64,000 nt of DNA from Marsupella aquatica (lineage: Eukaryota > Marchantiophyta), in the NCBI GenBank assembly GCA_973895155.1, contig OZ316895.1, positions 15,872,001-15,936,000 of the forward strand, read 5' to 3'. Positions 51,136-63,569 of this stretch are shown piece by piece; the stretch's first letter is position 1; each line of letters starts with the position of its first letter. Made by a program: the position numbers and the translations under genes. The notes under the pieces are model-generated. The model had not been told where the DNA came from and ran no database searches. It saw only the letters and a program-made list of their open reading frames with translations.

Positions 51136-52130
51136 ATACAGTGAGGGACTGTGAGAGAGTGAGAGGGTAACGGACGGGGTCATCGGAGTGGCAGCGTTGA
51201 TGCCGTTTGGCCCGAAATTGCCGGGTCGTGCTCCAGCTGGCGATTGAGTAGCAGGCGACAGTCATGGAACATGCCCGCCATTTCATCGGCACTTTCCCGG
51301 CTACATTTGCCGACATGGCGTCTTTTATCCGCAGCCACACTGCGTTGACCGGCGACTGGGTCCTTGTGTTGTTTTTTTCTCTGATAATGTCGCCGGTCAG
51401 TTCGTTAGGAATGATGAATTGATGAAGGCGGACAGGGTAATGTTTGGAGATATATCTTTAGTAGACCCCCTTCTGGAAAAAGTTTGATCAATCAACCCCC
51501 TCCATACTTTTCCCTAATCTGGATCGTTGATGAACCTTTCTATGTCAGATCTGGACTGTTGATAGACCTCAAGGGGTCGATCAAGTAACAAGTTTTATTT
51601 TGGGGGTTGATCAAGCTTTCTGGTTTATTAGTCACAATGACCAGTGTTAGAAGCTGAAGGTAGGTTTGACATTGCTACTTCAATGAATATAGTAGGGGTG
51701 CCAAAAGGCAAAAATGTCAAACCTGGATACATGGTCCCAATAGCAACGCAGCCCAATAAAGGGGGGCACCTACTAGAATTGGAGAATTGGGCTGCTTTGC
51801 CATTGGGTGATTTTGGTTATAATTTAATTTCCTTCATGGATTATTGCTGGTGGACAGTTGCTCAGTTTGAAAAACTTAACAGGGCCCCTAGCTCAGGAAA
51901 ATTGATTCCAAACAGTATAGTTGATGGACTGACTTAGATAATTGTACAATCATGTCACAATTAAAAAATGGAGAAACTAATATGACAGGTCCTGAGAAAG
52001 GGTTACAGGGACAAGGGGCCCTGTTAAGTATATTTGAAAAGTTAGGGGCTGGTCAGGAATATCTTTCGCTAAAGGGGCCCCATCAAGTATTTTGCTGTTA
52101 GATTGGGTGTGCACTCACTTTTGAGGTAGT
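51136..52130. other. Intergenic, no gene recognised
   Basis: A 97-codon open frame at 51644-51937 (+) begins inside a longer open stretch. It is hydrophilic with no motif I recognise, and is not annotated as a gene. GATCAATCAACCCCCT-like and GGGGGTTGATCAAGCTT-like words at 51486 and 51604 are inverted copies. Confidence 0.45.
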
Positions 52131-52330
52131 GGTTTAGTTGTTTAGGTATGCTTTGGTCGGGATGGGTGTATTGTCTCCTTGGACCTGTTGTTACTGGTTT
52201 TTACCCTGTCCCTCTTGGCTGAATGAGTTCGGTTTAGTTGTTTAGGTGTGCTTTGGTCGGGATGGATGTATTGTCTCCTTGGACCTGTAGTTACTGGTTT
52301 TCACCCTGTCCCTCTTGGCTGAATGAGTTC
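52131..52330. repeat. 100-bp direct tandem duplication
   Basis: Two copies start at 52131 and 52231 with GGTTTAGTTGTTTAGGT and end CTTGGCTGAATGAGTTC. They are about 95% identical. The sequence after it (TTGAAGTAAAGTGCTCTGTTC near 52400) has the look of a retroelement 3' end, but no coding part is seen. Confidence 0.9.
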
Positions 52331-54564
52331 GGTCTTTGAGCTCGTCTTTGAGTGGGTTGTGGCCTTTGATCTGTTCTTTATTGGGTTTTACTTTTAATTG
52401 AAGTAAAGTGCTCTGTTCAATATTAAAAAGGGAGGAGGGGGGCGTGGGGCAAAGGAAGGGGAAGAGGCCTTAATCAACTTATTTTTTAGATGCTAAATTT
52501 CTTGCCAGATTCCATCTCCCCAAAAGGATTGTTAGTTGTTGTATTCGATCCGCCAGTTTCCCACCTAGTGATAGACCCAATATTCCAGATTTGAACGGGC
52601 ATCCATAAATCTAGGGGGATCTCAGTCAAGAAATAATTCAGAAAAAAACAAGTAGTGCATATCTCTAGCATTGTCTCATCATAGAGGCCGGCATTCAGTA
52701 TAGTGGCAAAAAAATATAAAAATGTGTTACAAATGAGCTGGTCTCAATACTCTGCTATATCAAACTCCTGTAAAAGCTAAGGCTCAACCCTTAACTAATA
52801 ACTTTGACAAATTTCTAGTAACTTTAGCTAGGGCCAAATACAAAAAGTTATAATTGAAAACATATGGGCTTTGTGCTCGACCTGATGATGGCTACTGCAA
52901 ATGAGGTGGCAGTTGAGGAAGGAAAATGGAAATATGCTATGAGAGTAAGGTGAGGCTCTTGCTGTTAGATATTGCTCTAGTCTTGTGACTCATGAGCTAA
53001 CCACAGTTAATCTAACTCAGGTTAGGACTTAGCTAATGTTAGCGGTAGTGCTGTTGTGTATATAGTCAGGGCTAATGCCAGACCCTGGTGGAACTTAGGC
53101 TCATTGTTATGGAGCTAGTTGAGAGATAGGGAGAGCTTGTGCTGTGGATGCTTGGTATGGCCGGTCGGCCTAGAGTGCAGTAAAGCTCTTGTGTGTTCCC
53201 GTGGACGTAGTCTCATGTGGAGGTGAACCACGTATCTCTCTGTGTTAACTCTTGTGCATTGGATGGTTCATGGGCTTGCCGTTACGAATGTCGTCTATGC
53301 TCAACACTTGCCTTATGGAACGGGTCAGTGCTATCTCCCCCCATTTTTTAATTGGGTCTCATAATTAGAGTTGCAGTATTGGACCATAAATCCAGAACTT
53401 TCAGCCATGGCCCAACTTTGAGACATTCTAGTGAATAAATTTCTGATGTCACTCCACTATTGGAACCTTAGAGCATTCCCATCAGTTACACTAGCTCTGA
53501 CTCAGTGTCAAGGCATATGGCGAGGGCAGGGCAAGGGCCAAATACTTGTTGGTGAGCTTTACCCTGGATGCAATCCAGGTCTAAACTGCAAACTTGAAGC
53601 ATGCAAGAAGAGCACACAGCAAAAGTTGCACTTCACTATGTCTACGGCTGTCCATGCATGTTATGACTGTTGCATTGTAACCATCTCCTGACATTGGGAA
53701 GGGACATTGGAAGGAGGTTATTTACGATAGGCTTTGCCACTTAATTTTAATGTGCTTAAAACAATTTTGTACGGCCGGGAGGATTGGTCTGAACTTGGCG
53801 CAGAGTGGTGTGGATAATAAAATGGCAATAGCAAGCCAGTGTCATGCAACTCATCAGTGCCCTGGCTTTTTGTAGGGCCAGTGCAAATGCTCTCAGAATG
53901 TCATGATATGAAATATATGTAAGAGGATATATACAGAATGTAAATGTCAACATTTTATTCTTGTTCACCGTTCTTACAATAGACCTATAAAGGTGGTGAA
54001 TGTTTTAGTGCAAACTTTACATAAAGCTTTCAAAACATAACCTATCAGCAAATGTGCTGAACCATGAGTGACCGATGACTCTTTCTCTCAACAAAAAGTA
54101 GTAGTCCAAGACAAAAGTAGCAACAAAATTTGAATGAAAACTTTTTTGACAAGCAAATTGATGTAAACAACAATTCATAATAAGCAATAACACATACAAA
54201 AGTCACTGGTTATAGATAAGCCCGTAGATAGGTATAATGCCAATGTGATATGTAAATGTAAAACATTAGATAAAATTTCAAACTTTTTATTTACGAACTC
54301 CCATGACGGAAAGTTCTTAACAAAATCCTTGGCACAATGTGTACCCACATCAGCACATTCAATCAAAAACAGGACTGATGATGTTTTCAACAAGAAACTG
54401 GTCAATCACGTCTAATGCAAACCCGAATGCAAGCCAAGGAAACATAGTTAATACCAGTAACTATAAAAGGCTGAAAAAATTGAAAAGTAAAATTTATTAT
54501 GTTGACACATAATGGCAGGGGTAAATCAAAAGAACTGATTGCTGAGAGGCCTCATCCCAAACAA
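52331..54564. other. Intergenic, no gene recognised
   Basis: No open frame above 90 codons and no domain. Nothing further to report. Confidence 0.45.
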
Positions 54565-54582
54565 GGGGGGGGGGGGGGGGGG
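54565..54582. repeat. Homopolymer run of 18 G
   Basis: An uninterrupted G run between ACAA and TCCCATAT. Similar runs are at 20194-20212 (19 G), 27702-27713 (12 G) and 36473-36482 (10 G). Confidence 0.9.
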
Positions 54583-54650
54583 TCCCATATCACACACCAC
54601 ATTTTGGGGTCAGAACAAACACCTTAAAAATTAGAAAAACATTTCTTTAT

Positions 54651-54860
54651 TGTATTTTTCTACCCCAATTTTTTTGGAATATTCCTAGATTTATAGGGTT
54701 TTAATTGTTTTAAAATTTAGTCAATTTAAATTTATAGGGGTTTTAAAAAACTAAATCTAGAAAATTCCAAAAGTTTTGGGGTAGGAAAACACAATGAAGA
54801 CAAATTTGGTAAGTTTTGGAATATCCCTAGATTTATAGGGGTTTTTAAAAATTAGTACAT
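54651..54860. repeat. Imperfect inverted repeat with an extra direct copy
   Basis: The left arm, containing TTTCTACCCCAATTTTTTTGG and TTCCTAGATTTA (54653-54693), is matched in inverse by TAAATCTAGAAAATTCC and TTTTGGGGTAGGAAAA (54751-54791). A further direct copy of TTGGAATATCCCTAGATTTA follows at 54815-54835. A hairpin or MITE remnant is likely. Confidence 0.6.
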
Positions 54861-55109
54861 GAACCTCTTAGTACTTGACTAAATTTGTCAGTGTTATATT
54901 TATTTAAAGTCAATGTAACTTTTGTTATACTGATTAAAAATTTTAACTTCATTATTAGTTTCATTTGTCTTGGGAGTTATGCTTCACTCTAAACCTAGGC
55001 CTCGGTTGGCGCTTTTATGGATTGAATGTGCCAAGGTTATGTTCATTGAAAAACTATGTGAAATTGATGTTTTTTGCAAATGTAAGGCTCATTAGAAAAC
55101 TAAAAATAT

Positions 55110-55520
55110 ATATTAATAATTTTTAAAATCACACGTTCTTCTTAATACTTGACAAAAGCTACCAATGATGTAAGGTGCACGGGAAAGCTAAATATTTTTG
55201 GAAACTCATTATTTTCTTAGTGCTTGACCAAATATGTTAGTTTTAGAACTCATGATTTTTTATATTACTTGACAAGATCTGGCAATGTTAGGCTCATTGG
55301 AACTCTTGTCTAAAACATTTCAAATGTTTAATTCGTTGAGAGATCTCACATTACTTGACAAGATCTTAGGCTCATTGGAAAACTGTCTAAAACTGTTCTA
55401 AAGTTTAATTCATTGGTAGATCTCATATTACTTACAAGATCTGGGAATTTTAGGGTCATTGGAAAAATCTGTCTAAAGCATTTCTAAATGTTTAATTCAT
55501 TGAGAGATGAATGAGAAATT
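55110..55520. repeat. Degenerate ~80-bp repeats
   Basis: Blocks of the form TTACTTGACAAGATCT, AGGCTCATTGGAAAA, CTGTCTAAAAC and TTTAATTCATTGAGAGATC recur three to four times with substitutions and deletions. No gene. Confidence 0.7.
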
Positions 55521-55920
55521 GGAATTAGGTTTTAGTCCAGGACATAACTAGACAGGACATAACTAGACATCCAGAAATTTGTGAGCTCTTTAATATTGAA
55601 TGAAGATTTTCTTTAAATAGAGGTCACGAATGAAAAACCTTTTCAATGATCCTAAGAGTCAAATGGTTCCAAGAATTCAAAGCATGACATGTTTCATCAA
55701 GAGATTAGGCACCATCTGGAATTGGGTTTTGTTGGCGCTACACCTAGGCATGGTAGAATAATCTAGAAAATCATGATCTCTTGGTACTCGATGACAGACT
55801 TATTGAAAAGCTCTTTGAGTCATTGGAAATGGTTGAGGGATATTCAAACTTTCAAGCTAACTATTGTAAAATGTTGAGAGAAATGGGGAGAAATAAACTG
55901 GTGATGGCGCGCGATGGGAA

Positions 55921-56150
55921 GCTTGGGTTGGATTTATAGTGACTTGGACAATATGATTTGGACACAACTAGGAGATAAAATAATCAAGGGCAACAAAGCT
56001 TGGGTTGAATTTATAGTGAGTAAATAATTTAGACACACCTATGAGATAAATAATGAAATGCAACAGTCAAGCTTGGGTTGGATTTATAAAGTGAGCCAAT
56101 GTTTTGGACACGACTATGAGATAAACAGTGAAGGGAACCAACCTTGGGTT
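55921..56150. repeat. ~75-bp tandem repeat, three copies plus a fragment
   Basis: GCTTGGGTTGGATTTATA begins units at 55921, 55998 and 56071, and a shortened copy at about 56142. Each continues with TTGGACACAACTAGGAGATA-like sequence. The units are moderately diverged. Confidence 0.85.
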
Positions 56151-57029
56151 CATTCCATTCAATTGATTTGCACTCTCGATCGTTAGCAAGATGTTTTAAG
56201 GGGGGTCTGCTTTGACTCAACAGGCTTCTACCTGATATTGAGATCCCGAGCGCGTTGTAGCTTCCAGACAATGTCATTTCATAGGTACCACACCTGATCA
56301 TATAGCCTTGTTCATCGCTGTATACATCACAGCAGCGCTGAGCCCCATTTTGTCTGTTCTTGTTAAAATATCACATATGTCTAAAAGTTTGCTCGTCAAG
56401 AAAACTGTAGACCGCAAGTGTCTCGCAATGGTCCATCACGGCAGGGTGACCGAACTCTACCGCTGCAAGTTTCGAATTTCCGGCAAGACTCTCCGAACTC
56501 TAATTGCCCGACTTCAATGCCTCATACTGCACTCGAATTTGATTACGTACATTCAAGTAAAGAACATTCAAGGTTGTGCCGGGAGTGGAAGACAGATCTT
56601 AACGAGCTAATTACCTGCTGAAACTGTGAATAGGAGGTGCAAAATAGGTACTATGTGATTTTATTGGTACAAGCGAATCATGGTTACACTGAGTATTTTC
56701 ATGAACTTATCCAAGTGCAAGTTCTTGCTTTGATTATGTTGTTCCATAGATATTTTCAGGGCGTGGTACAAAGCACTTATTCAAGAAGTGCACTAAACAT
56801 TATCCAAAATTGCAACCCGTGTAGTTTGTGCAGTTAATATGCATTACTACATGTCGATGGACGACAGATAACAGTACATGTTCTCACTTGTGAATTGCTT
56901 TGATTGGAGCAAACATTACTTGTGAAGGATACTCTACAATGAGATTAGATCAAAATGCTGCTGAGCTCCCATTTCCCATGATGTATGTACAAGCTGAAAT
57001 TGTACCTGATCGTGAATCCCGTCGTTTAG
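56151..57029. other. Intergenic, no gene recognised
   Basis: Open frames on both strands at 56029-56621 are short and overlapping; none shows a domain. Confidence 0.45.
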
Positions 57030-57310
57030 ACTGTACAGAATGAAGTCGGGCTCCAGCACTTCAAGCATCCGAACCGTACTGAAGCCAAATCTGATTTAGA
57101 TTAAAGTTGTCCTCGATCTCCATGCCTCCCTAATCGCCATAGGGTAGCATACCTGCTCTTCCATCAGCAGACTGTATAAAATGAAGTCGGGCTCCAGCAC
57201 TTCAAGAATCTGAACTGTCCTGAAGCTAAAATTCATTTACATGAAAGTTATCTTCGCCATGCCTCCCTAATCGCCATAGGGTAGCATACCTGCTCTTCCA
57301 TCAGCTGTCT
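57030..57310. repeat. ~140-bp tandem duplication 3' of the DPP III gene
   Basis: TGAAGTCGGGCTCCAGCACT occurs at 57041 and 57182, and CATGCCTCCCTAATCGCCAT at 57121 and 57258. The second half of each unit, through GCTCTTCCATCAGC, is essentially identical. Confidence 0.9.
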
Positions 57311-57815
57311 TGGCTGCAATGGAAAAGTTCGCATGCCCAAGTACTGTACAAGCGTGCCTTGTTAATTCATGTGCGCAAATACATGCATTCCGAGAAAGTG
57401 CATGTGGCAGGAAAGAGCAGCAAATCCATAGAGTAAAGTGCTGGTCCCTAAATTGCATCCCAGCTGCCTAGCAAACCAAAACCCAGATCTCAAACCGCGC
57501 TTCTCCCGGGTGACCTGCAAACCGTTGGCACATAATTGCATCCCGGTTGTCGCCCTAACGGCAAACCAAATTACAAGCCTCGCCCCATGTGATCTTCCTA
57601 CTAATGGTCCAAGGATTGCCAAGTAGCGACCAAAAGCGCCCAGTTGGCAAACCAATGGAAACCGAGCCTGTTACGTTCAAATACTGTGAGTGTGCCTTAT
57701 GTTGGACATGTGCAAGTCTATACAGGCGTACGTTAAAAGAAATTGTCTGTCGCATGAAGGATTTACTAGATCGATGGGTTCTTCCAGGCAGGTAATCTTC
57801 AGACAGTGGCCAAAA
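57311..57815. other. 3' flank of the DPP III gene; no further gene recognised
   Basis: Open frames on both strands (for example 57362-57655, -) overlap each other and have no motif. TCCCAGCTGCCTAGCAAACCA and TCCCGGTTGTCGCCCTAACGG-like neighbours suggest a small local duplication. Confidence 0.4.
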
Positions 57816-60800
57816 CTAGCAACCCGAAATCCATTTCTCAAACCGAGCCAAATATGAGTTGATAACCCCTTCGGGAGTCGGGTCGAACTCTTCCATAGAT
57901 ATATGCGAGCCTCCGTCTACATTCTCCAACCTTGTATTCATCTGCTACCAGACGTCCTTGGTCATTATATATTTGCTTTACAGTCCTAGAAAACAATGCA
58001 TGAATGAACTAAAGTTGCAGCTCTACATGTTTTGATGTGCTATGTACTCTTTCAAATGTCTCAAAACATATGTAGTGTAACTTAATATTTTTGACCTCAA
58101 GCTGCTTAATTAGAACTAGCTGCTGAGACCTGTATTTCTGAGTAACCATATCGCGACGTCGAGAACGTTATCTACCTGGCAGACGAAAAGATTGGTCATG
58201 ACCACAGGTGACTTACAAGTAGTCAACGAAGAGTACAACTTGTATATAGCCTCGTTTAGAACTCGGTTTAGCATGAGCAGATAAGAGACATACTTGGACC
58301 ATCATAGGTCGCGGCTCCGCCGACATAACTCTTTGATATTTCAGCATGTATCTGGGAACTGTTGTAAGCTACACATGAACCAGTCAACCGTGAACCATGA
58401 GCCATGAGCCAATCTGATTAACGAGCATTCATTGATGGAGAGAGCATCGTCAAACAGGGAACGTTTAAATGATTGATCACGAGAATGCCAAATTGGGACT
58501 TCATACAAAGGTATAGACCAGGAGATTCATAAGCAAAACATAGCGTTTATACAATGCTTAGATTGGTTCAAAAACATCTCCAAATCTTCGTGTCAGAACT
58601 CAATAGACCTGCCGTGTTAAATATTGACAAATATTTAGATAGCACAAATCAAAATAGCGACTACTGCAGTCCACTGACTTCTGGACGGACGATACAATCT
58701 AAATGCAATCTTGTGCACGAAGCAATTCTCAGTATTTAGAAAATATTTATACCTCAGTGAAGAATTCTCGACCTCTGTCTACATCTGCTGTAGACCTGTA
58801 AACTTGCAATTTTATAAGCAATTCGCTAATTGCAGGCAGCCCAACGGCTCTGATTTTGTCACGGTTCAAATGTAGAACAAATTCATCGTCGCCGCGAAGT
58901 CCTAGTTCTAGAAACTTTTTCCCATCAATTGAGCCTTGAGAACTTGTGCTCCATGATTTCGCATCGCGATCTGAAGCGTCTATCAACGTCCGCAGTATAG
59001 CAAATCGTCCCTGGTACACTCGCTTACAATCCATCAGCATATTTAACAAACTGTATATATGGCAGGCCATTGTATGGACTATGGTAAGTTTTGACCCACT
59101 ACCTCCGCAGTTTCCTGATGCATGCAAGCTTGATAGTTCGTGAATCTCTGTTACCGACTACTATGCTTGATGCACCTATTCGGGAGCTAGGATGGTAAGG
59201 GTTCAAACGGTTAATGTACCTGCATGTGCGCTTGCCTCCAGTTACCGGTGTCGAAGGAGTAAAAGTTTAGAGCTATAAACCCTGCTTTTACCTGCAAAGA
59301 GTCCACAGGTCGACGCCAGTACGTGTACATCATGATTTCAGAATTATCTTCATCGAGGTAGTCTGTTAACACCATTTTCTTAACCCTATTAAAAAATCTA
59401 ACCTGCGTACGTTTTATTCACCGGAGTCACATGACTATCACCATCACTCAAAGTCCAGCTGAACATTGCAATTCACTTCTGTGGATTTCGTTTTAAAGCA
59501 TCTAAGCTTCCTGCAAGTCCATCATCCCAAAGTTTGCTACCGCCGGTGATTATGAAAATCTGGAGCTCACCATAGTGAGCCAGTTAATGTACATAATGTC
59601 CTCTGCATGCTGACCACAATATCCGAAAATTTCCAGTACCTGCAGGGACAGGCATGGTATGTTTTAAAGTTGAAGACTCTCACTCATCTATCTTCGTCGT
59701 CAATTCGATATTTTTTTCGTTATATATCGTTATAGCACCAATGCACAATGTCCAATCTTCAAGTACTAGCGCGAGGGATTAGACCAACAGGGTTTGATAT
59801 CCAGACTACATGCTTTCCGGTTAAGTGATCATTCTTTGAACGAGGTACTTCGATTGGACCTGTGACATAATAATCTGGAAACTGTCGAGCTACATATATC
59901 AGAATCGCCACGCACCTGGGGAAAGGTACTGAGATATATCCCAACACAATCGGCCCGGCATTCTTCGTATGATGAGCTTATTTGGCCGAACACAGAATTC
60001 CATGATTCACCCGGCCTGTAGCACGTTCGTACCATTTCGTCGAACAATGGATGCCTTACCTGCACACGTACAGCAACAGTCGATCGAGAATTAATGAAAA
60101 GTACTTTCCAGGGTCGTCGGCCTGTTGCTGATTGTCGCAGCTAGTAAACATAAGTTTTGTCGATGTTGGAGACTCAAGACATAACACAAGACACTGAACG
60201 GCTTATCAGTGATGAAAGTACGACACCCGCTGGCTACGTAGTGAAAGTCGGGCGTCGTGAACAGAACCTATATATCCAGCCAGTATTAACGTCAACCATT
60301 CTTTTAATTCATATATGAGAGGAAGGTTGGTCATCACATTGATCAGCCTCTAGAACTGTACTTTGAGTAGGAAATTAAAGTAACTTATCCTCCGACCTGC
60401 TCCGCGGAAAGGTTTAGGACTTCGACTTATATCGTCAAGGGTGGTGGCTAGTAGCCTCAGAAATTTATAATTGAGCTTTTTCAATTTTTAATGGAGATTC
60501 TACGATGGTGAACCTTACCTTTCCTCGAGCAAAGTTGTAGGCACCCTCTCTGTCTTGAGTGAAAAGCTTCCCGGATCCATGCCCAAGAAGTTCATGACAG
60601 CCAAGCTGAACGCTCAACACGTCTTGCTGGATTTTCTTCAAAAGCTCCGAATCTTCATCCGTCACAAAGGAAATCTATATTGATGGATCCAAGTTAGCAG
60701 TACCCTCAAGAGAAGGGCTATGCTCGACTGAATCATATTTATGTTCTGAATGAGAATCGTTTGCGAGAATCAGACCGAGAATCAGATCGACATATAATGA

Positions 60801-63569
60801 CCTTTAAGAACTTAGGTTTGATCTATTTTTATATGGGCCGTACCTTGTTGACGCAATCACATGCATCAAGAGCGTTCGAAACGCACAGATTTCTTGAGCC
60901 GTGAACCTGGAACAATCTCAGTTATGTGACACAATTAATTTGGATCTAAAACCTGAGTTCGACCTCCTGTCCCAATTCGCTCTGAAAGATCTGGTAAATA
61001 TGTTCCAGCATGCTACAATGGATAGCTTCCTTATGAATTTGAGTTTCGAAATTTGATATATAAACGAACAGTAACAGTGGACAGCTTCCTAACAGATTTG
61101 AGCTTACAAACGAACAGTACACCCCGCCCTTTTGCAATCTTGAGGCAAAAAAGTGGCCTTCTTTTCTGAGAACACAGATTATGTTGAAAATTACATTCGA
61201 ACACTTGAAGAAATTGAAGCACCTACGTATATGGTGCTTAATTACCTGGCGTACATCTTCATAGTTTGGAAGGTTGAACGCGGCTGGAATAGTGCTATTT
61301 ACATACACAAAAGCCTGCAGTGAGAGGTCACACGCGGCACAAATTAAGAGTGGTACTCAGCACTTGGACGAAAAGTGGGACTGGCAGCTAGCAGGTGATG
61401 GCCACAGTAGTCTCTAGCTTAGAATGCTGGAAATAAGGACTCAAACTCACTAATTATGGACAGGCTGAAATTGAATCATTTTTAGTTCCCAAGGGCCTCA
61501 CCTCGATACACGTGAACGCTGGACAATTAAACGCGTCGTTCTCGAACTCCTTTGGCCATGGCAGAGAGGGTATCAGAAGATTCGCGTTGTCGACCACTGC
61601 CTCAAATTGTTTGCTGGCAACCTAGGCCACGATGAAAAACAAAAGATGTCAAGAACAGTCTTTATGTTGGATGTAAATCGCAGCCAATCAGGGCTACCTT
61701 GAAGGGACACACTTAGCTGGCAGCAAATGAACCAGTTGACACTACTAAATCCGGAAGTGTGTTTCCGCCGGACCAATTCAAGTGTGTATTCGAAAGGAAC
61801 AGTGTCTTAATCGTACACCCTAGCTAGTTTTCATTTCCGTAGGGTCAGAGGCGATTTATTGATCTAGTAGGAGATCACTCAGCGAGAAACCAACTCCAAA
61901 GTGGCGGAACTATTACAATGAATTAAATAATGAACATCATGATACTTCTGGAGTGTTGCGCTTTATACATTCTGCTTTCCAAAAATGTGTTCAGGTCCAT
62001 GGTACCTTATTTACAGTACCGATATATCCTTCAAATTCCGCCCGAGAGCCAATAGGATCACGGTACGTTTCGATGAATCTGCTGGCCGGGATGACAGCGA
62101 AGAGAAAATCACCAATTAATATCATGACTAACTTGTCATTACGTGCGACCTCAAAGTACACAATGGTCTCTTTCACGGCACCGACCGATATCAACATTCC
62201 CCGTCACGGTTGCGTTTCCAAATAATTTCGGAGAATGAGCTTTGAAAATTGTCAATCGGCTTGAATTCTGAATTGTTCCCTAACAGTTTTCTGTCGACCT
62301 TGGAAAGTCGTACAGAAGACAACTTTGACTTTCGCCCTACGTATTATCATTAGTAAAGGTATACTAAAGGCATCCAGTTTGCGACCGAGCCATTTTGAAT
62401 TGTACACTCATTGGACCTAGGAGAAAAGCGACGACAATCAGAACATTGCTCCCGTATGAAGAGCATAGGCGAAATTTGTACTGAATCAAGCATATTCGTA
62501 CACCTTGCGTTCTACTGCTGATCCGCAACTATCTTAATGATCCAAGATCGAAGTATCGAGAGTGGAACATAGTCCGTATGTGTTATATCCATGAGGCCTC
62601 GATATAGGTACGAAATATTAGTTAGACAACATTCATAGAAAACTGAAATTTGTTACTCAGTAATTCGCATACCCTTATATACCATTCAGGCGAGGGAATC
62701 CGAATCTTACCCTAAATTGCCATCGATGACATTCTCGTGCCTCAGCCAAAGGACTTGACTAGTTTTATGGAAATTAATCGACCCGGTCTGTAGATAGTTG
62801 ATGAAGCTGCATGTATGCAAACCGAACAAGATGAAGTTCAAGTTATCGCATTGCCTTTCAGGAGAGAAGAAGTGAGGAAATGCGGACACCCATTTTGTCC
62901 AGCATTTTTTGCGTAACTTCCAGTTCAGTTGGTTATACACTATCATCTAGGCGTCTAACTCACCAATTTAGCATCTCACGTTGAGCATCACCGTCAGCGT
63001 AAGGAAGTGCTTCTTTCAAGTGCCCCACCACATCTTCTAGATCGGTCCTAAAATCTCCATGGATGACATGAATGACGCACTTATTCTGCAGCCACAGACG
63101 CAAACCACCTCGTTGGTCAACCACTTTCATCGTAGTGTTAGGACTGGTCATTCAAACATACCGTCCCAATTCAATCGGCACCACTTTAGAAGATTGAACG
63201 TCAGTAAATTGTGTTTGTCAAAACATATATGTGCCTCTTCTCCTCTTGGAACTTGCTGCCTTTCGTTTCGCCGGAGTTGCACAGGCTACGTGAAACACCC
63301 TCACAAACTCTACGCTTCTTAGCAAGTGACCTCTCTAGGGAGTTAGACCCTCTCTGTGGAGTTAGACCGATCTTTCTGGACACTGTTACAAATTGTTGAC
63401 ATCTGACCCATGTTAGTAATCGCACCTTGTAGACATGGCTTGTCTTAGGAGATTCTAAGGAAGAGGCAACTCGAAGATCGAACTCCGGAAGTGTTCCATA
63501 AAGTCCTGTGCTTTCGCTCCTCCAGATTCGTGTATTCCACGGCTCCAAATTTGCATCTCTCATCCATTC
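57816..63569 (-). CDS. DPP3: Dipeptidyl peptidase III (M49), classical HELLGH type; 5' end beyond the window
   Basis: DPP III is a cytosolic zinc exopeptidase releasing dipeptides from oligopeptide N termini. Minus-strand exons: 63569-63426, 63085-62964, 62806-62711, 62078-62006, 61621-61502, 61314-61246, 60906-60844, 60674-60519, 60059-59916, 59639-59571, 59291-59220, 59010-58753, and a terminal exon 57941-57816. The first twelve join in phase to 462 aa. Zinc motif HELLGHGSGKL lies in the eighth listed exon. The second motif SSYEECRAD supplies the third ligand. TYRDPIGSRAEFEGY, PAAFNLPNYEDVRQ and GNWRQAHMQ are family blocks. The final exon (MNTRLENVDGG...EKWISGC) matches the family C terminus. 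Between 58753 and 57941 one or more exons remain unresolved; a candidate ends at 58176 (TNLFVCQ). About 185 N-terminal residues must lie upstream of position 64000. Unlike plant NUDT3-type proteins, which carry a HECCHG variant, this looks like animal/fungal DPP III. Confidence 0.93.

Noticed and set aside
50948-51340. 130-codon minus-strand frame with internal repeats (HSFGHNHVA)
   Set aside because: The protein repeat is just the 77-bp DNA tandem repeat read in one frame; no start context or domain.
51644-51937. 97-codon + strand open frame
   Set aside because: No recognisable domain, no splice partners, surrounded by repeats.
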